Source of the DNA: Galaxea fascicularis
Lineage: Eukaryota > Cnidaria > Anthozoa > Scleractinia > Euphylliidae
Length of the DNA: 64,000 nt
Assembly (NCBI GenBank): GCA_948470475.1
Contig: OX419337.1
Location: 3,645,482 to 3,709,481 of the forward strand
Reading direction: 5' to 3'
The notes below the pieces were generated by a model that ran no database searches, was not told where the DNA came from, and saw nothing but the letters and a program-made list of their open reading frames with translations. This document shows, in pieces, positions 36,601-47,595 of the stretch. Made by a program: the position numbers and the translations under genes. The number at the start of each line of letters is the position of its first letter. Within the stretch, counting starts at the first letter, position 1.

Positions 36601-39076
36601 TGGAGATAGGTGTGTGAACGTCCCTTCCTAATCACATAACACTGAAGATGCAGAAGACGGGGCCTACGGTTCAGAGTTCAAAATTCCTTTGGACAGTCAT
36701 GCAAAACTCGTTACTTCGAGCATTACAGTTGTCCCTTCCCCTACTCAATTCGTAGGTCCAAGGGGGGGGGGGAGGGGGAGGGGCTGGGCACGTCTCGTGC
36801 AACTCTTTGTTTTGCGCACGAGTGTATAAAGAGTCACAAGTGTAAATCTGTCCCAGAAGTTGTTTAGATGATTGTAGAATGTCTAACCATTTACAGATGT
36901 CATCGCAAAGGCAGCACATTCTCCTCAATCAATCATGAGCTGTTGGTCCTGTCTGGGGCTCAAACCCTCGACCTCCCGTAGGGCAGCCCAATGCTCTACC
37001 AGTTGAGCTAACGGTAAAAACGAATCTTGGAGAATACAGTGTCGTTGAGATTTACGGGCTGTTGATACAGCAAGCGCTCCCTCATCTTACCTAGAAATTC
37101 CAGTTGCTCTTGTTTTTCTCTTAACTCGATGTCCTTGCACACTGCGGAAGTTGTAAAGTTGGCATCAGAATATCATGCAGGTTTTTGGAGAAGAGACTCG
37201 GAGACGGGTGGCATAAAAACGGCTATAAAAGAAGGCTTATAAAGTGCTTGGGCGGATGAACTACGCATCGCCCGCTTAGACTATGCATGTTACAGTCAAG
37301 GTGCCAGTGAGTAATTACACGATATGAGTATTACACCAGGCTTGATGAAACTCCGGCAGTAGTAATTCATGGGAAATACTGCTTGTTGTCTGCGTGATAC
37401 CGAGTGATTGGAATTTTTTTCGTTTATTTCATGCGACAGTTGAGATGCGACAAGCTGAATTCAGTCATAATACTGACATACGCACCACAACAACGGAAAT
37501 CTTTGCCGTGGAAGAAATTGAACAAAGGCATCTGTTTCGTCCCCAATGACTTCAGCGCATGGGCTAAAAACCAGTAAGCATGATGGCCTCTCTTGCCAAC
37601 TTCAGTTAACAGCTCGGTTGCCTTTCTCTCGGGAGTGTTGAACACGCTGTCGTTGAAAATACGGTCCTGATCCGCTTGATCGAAAATCCTGTAAGATCGT
37701 AAGTAGATGCAAATGCTGTGGACTTCTTCGGTGCGGATATGGCTGTTGACAAAGTAAGAGATGACACAAACATATTTTCAACCTGAAAAGAAAATACTGG
37801 TACATGAAGCGCTTTGTTTACTGATTTAAAGAGCAGAACCACCTTCATCAGTATAAGAGCACTTTTTTCAGGAGTGGGGTCGAGTCACTATTGGAACTCA
37901 CTGGGTAGCGGAAACATTGCCATACGACGCTTTAATCTTGACAAGAACAGTTCTTTTTCGAGTCCACAGAACAAGAGCGAGGCTTGATTACCATTAAAGA
38001 AGACACTCTGAAAGACGTGATATTTGAGGCTGAAAACACTAAAAGCACGCCTTCTGAAACGCTGTGTTATTTGTTTATCACACAACTAAATAATTTGATT
38101 ATTATGACGACGGGAGCATCGTATTTATGGTAACCTAAAATTTACGGATAAATTTTATTGCGTAGTTCGGCAAATGAGGGCGATGTGATGTTACCTTTGA
38201 TATTGGTATTTGTTTGTTTGCCCGAAATGTTGGCTTCTGTCTAATTTCAATGCCGGTGACAATTTGATGTGTGATATTGCTTTAAACCTGGGTAAAATGC
38301 CATGAAATGCAAGCTTGGAATGTAAACAATGCATGAGTCAGATGCTAAATTTGTCATATTTGTTATTATCGTCCAGGTCACCTCGTAGAATGTTGAATAG
38401 AACACGTATTGTGCAGCTTTAGTTTACGTAATAATCTTAATGTCTGTACACTTTGAGAATAAAGTCAGGTTGTTAGTTTAACAATATCAGCGTAAAGTCC
38501 AAAATTTAAATAAATGAAAATTTACATAATTGGACACAGATTGATCCGAAACATTTACGCGTTACCCACGGTGAGCGATGCAAGTTGCAAGTAAATAGTT
38601 GCCAAAGGTTCAATGTTTTCCTGGTAAGCTAACAATTATTTCCGGATCAGGGGCCCTCTCAACACCTGATTATTTTCTCCAACAAAACTCAGTTCAAAAG
38701 GGTCTTACAACACTGGAAAAGATAGTTACTTTGCCAATTTCATTCACTGAGGAAATCGTGTGCCTGCTAGTTTTAAAGGCCTGAGACAAGAACACTGAAA
38801 TATGTCTGTAACGATTTCCCACTGACAACCGACCACTCCGAAGATACAAGAACAGTTGTTGTTTTCCTCAAGTAAATCTGTCAGTGGTGGTAAACATCAA
38901 AAATCATTTTATTTAAATGCAGAGGTGAAAAAATACCTGGTAAATATATTCAGATACTCATCAAGGCATCCATGCTCCAGAGCGTTTCCAAATCGTGCAA
39001 TTATCTTTTTTTCGCTCGCCGAATTAGTTTCTTCTAGGAACTTTAAACAGTCTGTGGGCTGAGAATGCTTCGTCAT
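33616..39076 (-). CDS. CARD - coiled coil - C-terminal hydrophobic tail protein, 282 aa
   Basis: Exons: 39076-38937, 37688-37486, 37141-37091, 35442-35323, 34378-34280, 33851-33616; all later junctions are phase 1 except the first (phase 2). Residues about 25-110 read as a CARD: FTRIFDQADQDRIFND, then TPERKATELLTEVGKRGHHA and YWFLAHALKSLG, matching the family pattern around the LL...RG..A..F..AL core. Residues about 116-165 are a coiled coil (KDIELREKQEQLEFL, EVKALETALSRVF). The last 33 residues are hydrophobic (AAFITLSVITLFSLA, then YLTSFLCITIAAS), suggesting a tail anchor. CARDs mediate homotypic assembly in apoptosis and innate immunity; CARD plus tail anchor recalls MAVS layout, but homology to MAVS is not claimed. 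The 3' end of exon 2 is uncertain (GT options at 37485, 37477 and 37494). A duplicate of exon 5 lies at 36260-36162 and could be included without breaking frame (315 aa). Confidence 0.7.
34230..34430 (-). repeat. 201-bp duplicated segment, exon-bearing copy A
   Basis: Identical by eye to 36112-36312, same orientation, offset 1882 bp. It holds exon 5 of the CARD gene (34280-34378) with both splice sites. Confidence 0.9.
34600..34955 (+). repeat. Interspersed repeat, copy 2
   Basis: Shares ordered blocks with 1600-1945 (GGGAAGTAACC, AACGTCAGGTCTGAAAA, CGGCACACCCCTACC). It lies inside the intron before the last but one CARD-gene exon. Confidence 0.6.
34957..35081 (+). repeat. 14-bp minisatellite, about nine units
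   Basis: Unit GGAGTACCCACCCC with variants (GGAGTAGCCACTCT, GCAGTGCCCACCCC). It directly follows interspersed repeat copy 2 and seems to grow out of its end. Confidence 0.9.
35590..35875 (+). repeat. Interspersed repeat, copy 3
   Basis: Shares the CTCCCCTATATAAGCTATA start and GGTCTGAAATCGGG/AACTCCAAAT blocks with copy 2. It is incomplete at its 3' end. Confidence 0.55.
35930..36111 (+). repeat. Dispersed repeat, copy 1
   Basis: Text such as TGAAGCACCAACCC, GTCCCTAGTGGTTCTTTAAC and GAGACGGGACCTCCGG has a diverged relative at 36520-36680. Its end meets the duplicated segment 36112-36312 exactly, suggesting the break point of the duplication lies here. Confidence 0.5.
36112..36312 (-). repeat. 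201-bp duplicated segment, copy B (spare exon)
   Basis: Identical to 34230-34430. The copied exon (36260-36162) keeps acceptor CCCTTTGGCAG and donor GAAG|GTGAGT and is symmetrical (phase 1-1), so splicing it in keeps the frame. Confidence 0.9.
36520..36680 (+). repeat. Dispersed repeat, copy 2 (diverged)
   Basis: TGAAGCACCAATCC, GAACGTCCC and GACGGGGCCTACGGTT align in order with the copy at 35930-36111. Confidence 0.45.
36944..37015 (-). repeat. tRNA-derived SINE-like fragment
   Basis: The minus strand has an A-box-like TAGCTCAACTGGTAGAGC and a B-box-like GGGTTTGAGCC at tRNA spacing. Acceptor arms do not pair and the anticodon arm is distorted, so this is a tRNA relic or SINE head, not a functional tRNA. 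It sits in an intron of the CARD gene. Confidence 0.6.
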
Positions 39077-40973
39077 CGGTTGTAGCTTTCAAAAATTATT
39101 CACCGATCGTACTCGTATCGTTTGTCCTTGCCGTGTTTCCATGTAATAACCTTCCAAACAACAACTAGACGTATATTTATACATTTCCGAATGTAAAACT
39201 ATTTATAGTAACGGATTTTGCGTCCGGTGTCAATGTAAACAACAACCGGAGAACTGACTGACGGATTAAAACAGTGGTTAGGAGCCACTTAACATTAGAG
39301 CTCTAACAGTTCACAGAGGTCGATCGTTATCGAAAGTCTTCCGTGGTGACCAGTGTCTAACTTCTCCTTAAAATATCACCATTAGTTCAAACATGCTGGT
39401 TATAAGAACTGATAAAACGATCACTAAAGATAGTAAACATAGAACAACGTGATGTCAAGACAACTAGTCCAGTCGCGAGGGTGACGCGAATATCAATGTG
39501 GAGCCCTTGCGTTTTACGCTTTGTCCACCTAAAACTCTAGCTACTACAACTGAAGGTGGAAAGCTTTTTTAGCCATTCCTTGTACGGGCTAAAAATGAAA
39601 CCCTTTGACTTGTAAATGATATCATTTTTTACACCTGAAATACGGATTAAAACCAGTTCCATCCAAACTGAGGTAACATGAAAACTGATGCGTCGTTCAG
39701 TTGAATTAGTAAAGAATCAAAACGATCAGTTTCAGCCGGAATAGGACTAAACCAAAACAGAAATATCTGATGTTTTACATCGACGTCAACATTTCACAAC
39801 TGTGAGATGAAAGTTGATACTTAGAGCTTGTTACATGCAATTTGAATGCATGCATATCATCCGGTTCCCAAACATCGTTGCCATGACAGATGGTCGGAAT
39901 TGGCTAAAGAACTGATCAATGTTTAATTTTGTTTTGGCATGGATTTTTATCTCCGTACCAACGATTGCTGAAGTCATCATTTCTACTCTACTATGGTTTA
40001 TGGCTAACTCGACTAATAGGCCATATTCGTATTCTCGGTATTGAACTGGATCAGGAGCCTCCTGACTGGATCTAGCACGAATATGGCCTATTGGTTTCAG
40101 CTTCCGATACAAATGATTTCATGGCTTTATCTATTACAATTCAGACAAAACAGTTTTGTGCATGCATTCAGTGGTACTGGCGCGATATTCAACTTTCACG
40201 TAAAAATTAATCCTAAAAATTTTAATTAATCCTTAATGCTTAACCCTGAATATTTCCGCGTTTTTTAGCCCTCACTTCATCTCTAAGCTAGAAGCAGGAT
40301 ATCTGAACCTAAAAGAAGGATATTTCCCGGAAAAATGGTCTGATATGATCGCGATCGATTGCTCATTGGCTCAGTCGTGCTCGCGTGAACTTTAGGATAA
40401 CCAATGATCCTCAGTTATTTTTCCTTCTCTCTGCTGGTATCCTGAAATAACTGTCACCAGATAATCATATGTTTATTTAATTTGACTGTACAGCGCTGTA
40501 ATGTATGGTGGCAGACCACAGCACCCAGAACGTCCCCTCTCTTTGGAAACGATGTATGCTTGCTTTTGAGTTTACGTGTGGAGGTGAAGGAGAAACGGCC
40601 GACGGCTCAAAGGTGCAGTGTCATGCTATTTCGGTCCGCTGTAGGATGCTAAAAAAAATGTCTTCAAAAGAGGGTTATTATCTTTTATTTTGCACTGTTT
40701 ACATAGAATTTACATTACATTTGTAGAAGTGCGTTGTAAAACAAAATCAAAATAAAGATAAGAAATTAACGAAATTAAGATGTGCACAGTGACCAAAGTA
40801 GCAGATGCTTCCGGGTTGGTCACTGCCACATTAAACTAACTGGCATAGACAATAAGCGCGATGAAAATAAATTTTACTCAGAGTAAAGGTGCTAAAGTAA
40901 ACAAGTATAGGTGGATACATGAAACAAATGAACAATAGAAAAAAGAGGCTAAAGTAAACTAAATCAATGTATT
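39077..40973. other. Gene-free stretch upstream of the CARD gene
   Basis: It contains the presumed promoter of the CARD gene, not pinpointed. AATAGGCCATATTCGT at 40015-40030 is inverted at 40078-40093. Sequence near 40330-40390 resembles 45950-46000 (CGATTGCTCATTGGCT). Confidence 0.4.
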
Positions 40974-41330
40974 CTAGGAAACAGATTGCGAATTTAGCAG
41001 ATATAGCTTGTATTGTTTGGAAAAGGGGTAATAATATAGTTTTTTTAGATGCAGTGGAATAGTCTCCCAAATTTTCGATGCAATGAAAGTAAAAGTAGAG
41101 GCTCCATAATTATTATGTATAAGTGACCTACGGAAGTTAAGGTTAGAGACAAATCTAGTGTAATGGCTATGGAAGTCAGAAGCTAGAGGTAAAGTTCCAG
41201 AAAAAATTGTTGGGATGCCTGTTGGATTGCTTTTGATTTTATGTGCAAAGAGTGCTACTTTTAGTTTGAAAATATTATCAGGTTTTAGGATATCCAGTAA
41301 GTTGTAGTAAGGCGTGGCATTCTCTCTACT
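40974..41330 (-). pseudogene. Non-LTR retrotransposon (LINE) ORF2 C-terminus, fragment
   Basis: The open frame ends in text typical of the tail after the reverse transcriptase of CR1/L2-type LINEs: KLKVALFAHKIKSN, HSHYTRFVSNLNFRRS, GASTFTFIASKIWETIPLHL. Catalytic RT motifs are absent upstream, so it is a 5'-truncated insertion. Confidence 0.65.
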
Positions 41331-41706
41331 GTGTGCAAGCACTTCCCAATTTAAACCAAAAATAATCAAGCCGTTTATTTACTCAGGACTTTGTTACTGC
41401 ACTGAGACTAAATATTGTCTGTTACGAATGGTAAGGATGGAAATGGATTGCATTTTGAAAAATAAAATAGGCCTTTTTTTTTTCATATGTTTCTCGCACG
41501 TCATCTTCAAGGCATGACCAAAATGTACTATGGATGGCTCTTCCTGCAAAAGAATTGATTGATATTTTTCTCCCACCAGTTCAAGGAATGTTTTTGGCAT
41601 GAGTAAAGGTCATAAGTACCGATTTCTGTGAAGTTTGGGTGGAAAACAGCAAAACCCCATGACACTTTCCTTTTAACATCAAGTGTACTTGATAATACAT
41701 CCAAGA

Positions 41707-42284
41707 GGCCGTTCCGAAATTGCGCAGGGAACTCGGTCGAGTTTCAAATTTGAAGTAATCGATAAATTGGCACCATCACATGAAAGATAACATTGAGATT
41801 GGTCGTTTGACCAAGTTTGATTCTTTTAGGTTGAACAGAGACCAAGTTATGGACCTTCAAACATGGTTTAAAATCCATACAACTGATGTCTCTAATTTTG
41901 TGACAGCGTCCAAAACCATACAAACTCTTTTACTTTTTTACAATTTCTGTGATATTCTTAAAAGTTGGCAGACATATTGATTTCCGCCTCAGTTATTTCC
42001 AAATAGTAGGTGGATGACGGGATTTTACAGTTGTCAGAAAACTGAATAATATTTTTGAGACTGAGTTTATATGGTTTTGGCGGACGCAGCCTCAAAATGA
42101 GATGCGTTTGTATGGATTTTGAGCTATGTTTCAAGGTCCATAACTTGGTCTCTTTTCAACCTAAAGAATCAAACTTGGTCAAACGACCAATCTCAATGTT
42201 ATCTTTCAGATGCAATGGTGTCAATTTATCGATTACTTCAAATCTAAAACTCTCCCCAGTTCCTTGCACAACTTCAGAACGGCC
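41707..42284. mobile_element. Long foldback element
   Basis: Arms of about 180 bp (41707-41885 and 42105-42284) are inverted copies with scattered differences. Words: GGCCGTTC, AAGTAATCGATAAATTG, GATTGGTCGTTTGACCAAGT, GACCAAGTTATGGACCTT. The outer 45 bp match the palindrome at 2361-2458. There is no coding capacity. Confidence 0.85.
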
Positions 42285-42567
42285 CATTAACGCAAACAAA
42301 CAACAATTAATGAAAATCAGGACTGTTTGTTGGACCTAGACGGAAGGAATACATTAGGCAGCATTGGAAAGGTTAAAACACAAGGCAGAAGATGGCAAGT
42401 AAACTTGAGAAACGATAAAGGTTGGTGTGGGGAGTTACATTAGTCAGTCATTACTAGGTCAACTATAGATAATAGCAGAAACGATAAGATTTCATGAAAG
42501 GAAACAACATTTTTTAAAAAAAGCATGTTTCAACACTTCTTTTGCCATCATCATAAGTATAGGGTAA

Positions 42568-42783
42568 CTATATAGTGTAACAAAGAATAATAATGACTGT
42601 TATAACAATAGAAAACATGAAAATGTTTGATCGCAAAGAAAGTTTTAAATTAGCAATAAGGTGCTCACGAACGCGTATGGAAAAATGTTGGGTAGTTCCT
42701 CCGATATAGCAGGCATTACAGCCCGCACACAGAAATTTGTATACCACACTCGCACGAAACTCACAAGGGATTGATCTTTTCAT
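42568..42783 (-). pseudogene. Penelope-like element fragment, GIY-YIG endonuclease domain
   Basis: The frame contains VVYKFLCAGCNACYIGGTTQ followed by HFSIRVREHL, the Cys-pair plus GIY-YIG core found at the C-terminus of Penelope-like retroelements. Homology ends after about 50 residues and no reverse transcriptase is adjacent. Confidence 0.75.
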
Positions 42784-42810
42784 CTGTTAAAGTCAGTAGC
42801 ATGTTTATAA

Positions 42811-42899
42811 TGGTAATTGAACTAAGTGGAGTGCAATTTGGTCTGAAATCATAAGTATGATTTTAGACCAAAATTGCACGACACGAAGTTCAATTACCA
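42811..42899. repeat. Hairpin repeat
   Basis: TGGTAATTGAACT and AGTTCAATTACCA bound a palindrome with GTGCAATTTGGTCT/AGACCAAAATTGCAC inside. Confidence 0.75.
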
Positions 42900-43138
42900 C
42901 TTTATTAAACCCATTTTGAAATCACACAGTTTTTTGTCAATAGTAATATTTATGTAGTGTTCAGTTCAGGAAAACCAGTTTTGGATTTTGATGGGTTTAA
43001 AAAAAGGATGTGATCATGATTTAGAGCAAAAATGGTGCAATTTGGGAATAAATTGCACTGTTGGGAGCCAATCAGATTTCATGAATGACGAGTGATTTCA
43101 AATGGATGAAATAAGTATAGGTAATCACATGATTCCGA

Positions 43139-43174
<36 letters not shown>

Positions 43175-43259
43175 TCAAAGACCAACAAAATTGAAAAAAT
43201 AGACTACTTATAAAGCTTCAAGCCCATACATTGACTACTGAGGTACGCAGAAGGCATTG

Positions 43260-43600
43260 CCCTCGATCTTCCGAAAATTGGAGAAGCTTCGAAAATATCC
43301 GGAGATCACCAGAAGTGTTCGGTAATCTTCGGAAATTTTCGGTAGTGTTCGGGTAATCTTCGGAAATATTCGGTAGTGTTCGGGTAATCATCGGAAATAT
43401 TCGGAAGTGTTCGGGTGATCGTCGGACATCGTCGGATGCATTCGGGTGATCTTCGGAAGTGTTCGGCGATCTTCGGAAATCTTCGTGGTCTTCGGAAATC
43501 TTCTGAAGGTTTCGCACGATATTCGGCGGTCTTCGAAATACATCGGTTGGTCTTCGGAAGTCTTCGAGTCTTTGTTTTAACTTCGGAAATCTTCGTTGTA
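43260..43600. repeat. TTCGG-rich degenerate minisatellite
   Basis: About 340 bp built from CTTCGGAAAT and GTTCGGGTAAT units 10-15 bp long with irregular order. The complement reads as a false repetitive protein (RRSPNTSED-type), which I do not treat as a gene. Confidence 0.85.
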
Positions 43601-43785
43601 ATTTGCACTCGTGTTACACTTTTGCACTGGTGTTGCACTTTTTTGCACTGGTGTTACACTTGAACTGCACTGCTCTCAGCCAATCACAATCGAATAATTT
43701 TTTCAAGTGTATTATTAAGTGTGAAAGATCCTATCCCTTGTACTGATATTACAAACACTATGCATACTGGTTTGGTATATATACT

Positions 43786-44440
43786 GGGCGCAATCCATTC
43801 AACCAAAATTTCCGGACCGAAGTTTCGAAATTTCTTAGAGGCGAATGGAACGCGACGCCGGACAGGTCTCGTTCCGTTCCTTTCTCAAGAAGTGTTTCTC
43901 GCCCTGATTTGCCGTCTTCCCATCGCTCAATTCAAGTGTTCTCTCGTGATCAGGTTGACTTGCGAAGACCTCAGTCTCATCGGGAATGAAAGAAGAATCT
44001 TCAACAACAAACATAAACTTAAGACGATAAAAATGGCGGGATTTGATCGGAGTTTGGATGCTCGAGACAATGAAATAGACCGTGGAAATAGACCGTTTTA
44101 AAAATTCAATTGCAAAGCAGCTACGTACCTGTTGTAGTTGCGCATGAATGTAACAGCAACAGCGATAATTCTGCTGCTAAAACACCACAATTACTGCACA
44201 GAAGACTCTGTCCATGTCGAAAATCAACCTGAATTGTACTTGACAGAGAGGTGCTAAGCGAGAATGAGTCAGAAATGTCAAATGGAACAGCAATTTTCCG
44301 GACCGACAAGTCCAACCGAAACAACGGGTCCACCTCGAAAGGTGGACCCGTTTTGCCGAAAAAAATTCTGGGTGAACCAAACTGATCCATTGAGTTTTGG
44401 ACCGAAATTTCCGGAGATTTTGGTTCAATGGATCGCGCCC
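43786..44440. mobile_element. MITE, 655 bp, possible ACT target duplication
   Basis: Terminal inverted repeats GGGCGCAATCCATTCAACCA and the complement of GGGCGCGATCCATTGAACCA, continuing AAAATTTCCGG. ACT lies on both sides (43783-43785, 44441-44443), in line with a 3-bp duplication as in PIF/Harbinger-type elements. That class is only a suggestion. Confidence 0.75.
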
Positions 44441-44560
44441 ACTAACTTAAAAAATACATCCGCTGGAACCAGCCAAGCTATATGTTCTAAGATGCTTATC
44501 TGGTAGTATCTCAACAGAAAATACAATTTTTATAGCAGGAGAATTAAGAGAAGTGTCATA

Positions 44561-44847
44561 AAGCCGCTGTTACACGTTGAAACTTTTAGCTGAAACTTGT
44601 GTGCAACGGCGTTGCGAAACATGTTTCAGTAGTCGTTGCACCGTATAACAAGGTCGGTTTCTTGAAACGTTTTGAACTTCCGTTGCGAGACAAGTTTGAC
44701 GAAAAGTAGAACCGCTTTCTACTTCTGCAACGATCGCAGTGATGATAAAAACAAGAGTTTCACCGTGTAACGCCACTCTGTGAAACTTGTTCACGGTGCC
44801 GTTGCACACAAGTTTCAGCTAAAAGTTTCAACGTGTAACAGCGGCTT
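44561..44847. mobile_element. MITE, 287 bp, about 49-bp inverted repeats
   Basis: Both ends read AAGCCGCTGTTACACGTTGA, then AACTTTTAGCTGAAACTTGT inward, identical by eye. No clear target duplication. Confidence 0.85.
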
Positions 44848-45127
44848 AATTCTTCCCCACTATATTGGATCCCAGTAATTGCAGTATCTCCACTAGCGCG
44901 GTTTTTATCAATACAATAGACGTTGTAAACCTCACGTTTTGATTGGTCTAGGTGAGTTCGCAATTGAAGTGTAGACACACGAATGACGCGTAATGAGTCA
45001 AACACTAGAACAAAATATGTTTTAAGTTGTTTGATCAGTCGAATGTTGGATGGACCGGAGTCCAAACACGATCATACATTACCAGACAAGGGGCCAATTG
45101 TTTGGTCACCAAACAATGATTGATATA

Positions 45128-45326
45128 ATAGACCTTTTTAGCTTGTAGATTTTGTTTTCCCATTGTAGACCACGTGATGTTACCCTAGAAAACTGTCTCT
45201 TTGAAATTTCGTCATATTCACGTGCATATGTACGCATAATATATAAAAAGAGAAAAAGCAAATTCCCTTGGGAAGATCACATGGTCTACATTGGGAAAAC
45301 AAAATCGACAAGCTAAAAAGGTCTAT
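45128..45326. mobile_element. MITE, 199 bp
   Basis: Inverted ends ATAGACCTTTTTAGCTTGT plus AGATTTTGTTTTCCCA (few mismatches) with GTAGACCACGTGAT further in. Confidence 0.8.
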
Positions 45327-45450
45327 TGGTCACTTAACGTCTCCCGTTCAAACCAAGGCCTTGAACAAACAAATAGCACAACAACTGCATCGACAAAAAC
45401 AACGATAAAAGAGAGGGTTCTGCCGACGAAAATGTTTCCACTCAAAGGTG

Positions 45451-45828
45451 TCAGAAGGAAATAAGAAGCATCAGTAGGTTGTAGTACAGAAACAGGAAAA
45501 TAAAGTCAAACGGCGGAAGTGGATAGAAAGAAAACAGGGTGGCCGCGGACAACGTCAGAATGGCTGCTTTGTAGGCTTGCTTGCGTGGAATTACGATGCA
45601 GCCTTCTGCTTTCGGCACTACATTGTCTTGAAAAAGTTGCTTTTTTGTGTCTGTTGTTTGTATGGTTTGTCACTCTTATCAAGCTGAGTTGATTGAGTTG
45701 TACCTAAGGAAGAAAAAGCACATTTTAGAACGGACGTCTTGGTCTCCAGCCACTTTAAAATACCTGCAGTAAGGATTACATACCTTCGTTATCATCATCC
45801 AAAGACTCTTTAGCATTCGCGTTAAATT
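45451..45828 (-). pseudogene. Decayed paralogue of the CARD gene's last two exons
   Basis: Exon-like segment 45828-45784 (FNANAKESLDDDNE) matches exon 5 of the CARD gene (AHAKESMDEATE) with the same phase-1 donor. Segment 45703-45451 matches the last exon: DNVVPK, then PRKQAYKAAILTLSAATLFS against DNVVSK and RRKQVYKAAFITLSVITLFS. In this copy the frame shifts near an A run at about 45642, giving an early stop. No CARD exons were found upstream. Confidence 0.65.
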
Positions 45829-46329
45829 CTGATGATTATAAACAAATGAATAAATAATTTAATTGTTAGGTAGAACGGTTTTCACTTGAGGATCGAAAGT
45901 AATTGTTTCCTGGTGTCTTAATCCTAATTTCCTTTCTAAATCGAGAAGTGGGGAAACCCCTAAAATGGCCTGATCGTTCTCGATTGCTCATTGGCTAATC
46001 ATGATCATGTCAATGTTGTTTATGGTTCCAAGGGCTTTGAAGCGAGGCTATTGTTTGTCTGGTAATTCCTTCAAGTACAATCATGATCATTTGAACAGCG
46101 CACAAAATTGGTACAAATGCGTCCCACGTTCCTGCAGTTTGCTGATTGTTAAGTGGAATTTGTATTTAGGTTGTTTGTACAACAAACCGTACCTGGTTTC
46201 TTTATGCGCGGGAAATAAGCCGTCCTTCTATTTTCTATTTTACAAATCGAACGTGGTTTAGCAAGTTGTCTGCACTCTTATCGACAGCGATGTACGTCAT
46301 CACACTGGTCAAAATGTTGTGGACTCACG

Positions 46330-46905
46330 TAGGCTCTTACCGAAAGTGCTCGTAAAAAAGCATTTTAAAAGCAGTACTTGTTTTTTGCCAAAAAGAGTGC
46401 TAAGATAATGCTAATTTTTTTAAAAAGTGCTCCTCGGTTACATAAAAATGCTTACATTTTTCCGATTCTTTTAAACATAGAATATTACATTTTTCAGATT
46501 TTCAGTTGTTTTCAACAACAAATTGTAACGATCAATGTTTTTTGCATCACAGTTGCCTATAGTCTTATTTTTCCATTGATTGATGGCAGAGTACGCTCTC
46601 GAACTATTTCTGCGGCCTTGGCTGGCTAATTTCCATTATTACTCGTTGACAACGAGGATGACGCCATCTTGGAACGAGTGTGATGGACTGGGTTTCTAAA
46701 AGGCAACCGCTGACCTATGAGGACAAAATGTGGCTTTGGACGACATAAATAAAGTCAGATTGTGCTTTTTAACACAAAATTATACAAATAATCAGTCGAA
46801 AACCCAAAAAAATGCTACCAGTGCTTTTTGGGATGAAATGTAAAAAAAAGTGCTCGTGAAGCCAAATAATGCCAAAAAAGTGCTAGCACTATCGGTAAGA
46901 GCCTA
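46330..46905. mobile_element. hAT-like MITE, 576 bp
   Basis: Perfect 14-bp ends TAGGCTCTTACCGA, extending to 21 bp with one mismatch (AGTGCT). Flanks GACTCACG (46322-46329) and GACTCGCG (46906-46913) form an 8-bp duplication with one mismatch. An 8-bp duplication and TAGG ends fit the hAT superfamily. The interior is A/T-rich with repeated AGTGCT words. Confidence 0.75.
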
Positions 46906-47595
46906 GACTCGCGAGGCGCAGCCGAGTGAGTGAGTTTAACGTTTATTCAGGAAAAAGCAACTTTCGAACAACTTCAACTGTTCAGTTACTGCAAATATTC
47001 AAGCAGGTTTATAATGAATTTACGGCAAAACATACACATTGGCATTTGCAATGGCGCAGCCATGGAAGAAACCATTTGGGAAGGCCAAAGCACTGCAGTT
47101 TGAGGCAGAGCACTCAAAGTTTGAGGCAGAGAACTCGAAGCTGGCGTTACTGGAACATGAACAACTGCTTAACTCGCTTCTTTACTAACTAGAGCATTTG
47201 AAAGGATGTCGGAGCAGTTCTTCAACTGTTCTACAGATGGTCTTGAGTTATAACTTGATTTGCTTTGCTTGTTAGCATGGCCCGAGATGGACATGATGTG
47301 GCGTGAAGGAACGTTGGCGTTTGACTATTTGTGGACTCACGAGGCGCAGCCGAGTGAGTCGACAACATTTTGACCACTGCGACCAACGCTAAACCACATT
47401 CGATTTGTTTTTTACCACAATACCGGCGACAAAGAAATGTTTGTTTCAAAGCGAGAGAGATAAAAAAGGCATTGCGTGACAAGTTGACGCGAGCAGCGTT
47501 GTCTAGACTCTTATCGACAACGGCAAATTAGCCAATCAGATTGCGAGATTCTGGCAGTTGTGGTAAAAAATGTATTATAAAATGTTCGAAGAGTT

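Noticed and set aside
36944..37015. Functional tRNA gene
   Set aside because: A and B boxes are present but acceptor and anticodon arms do not pair properly.
43218..43638. Repetitive RRSPNTSED-type protein, minus strand
   Set aside because: It is an artefact of translating the TTCGG minisatellite; several frames are open at once.
44760..45065. 101-residue open frame, minus strand
   Set aside because: It runs into the end of a MITE and has no recognised domain; possible repeat-derived coding remnant but not supportable.
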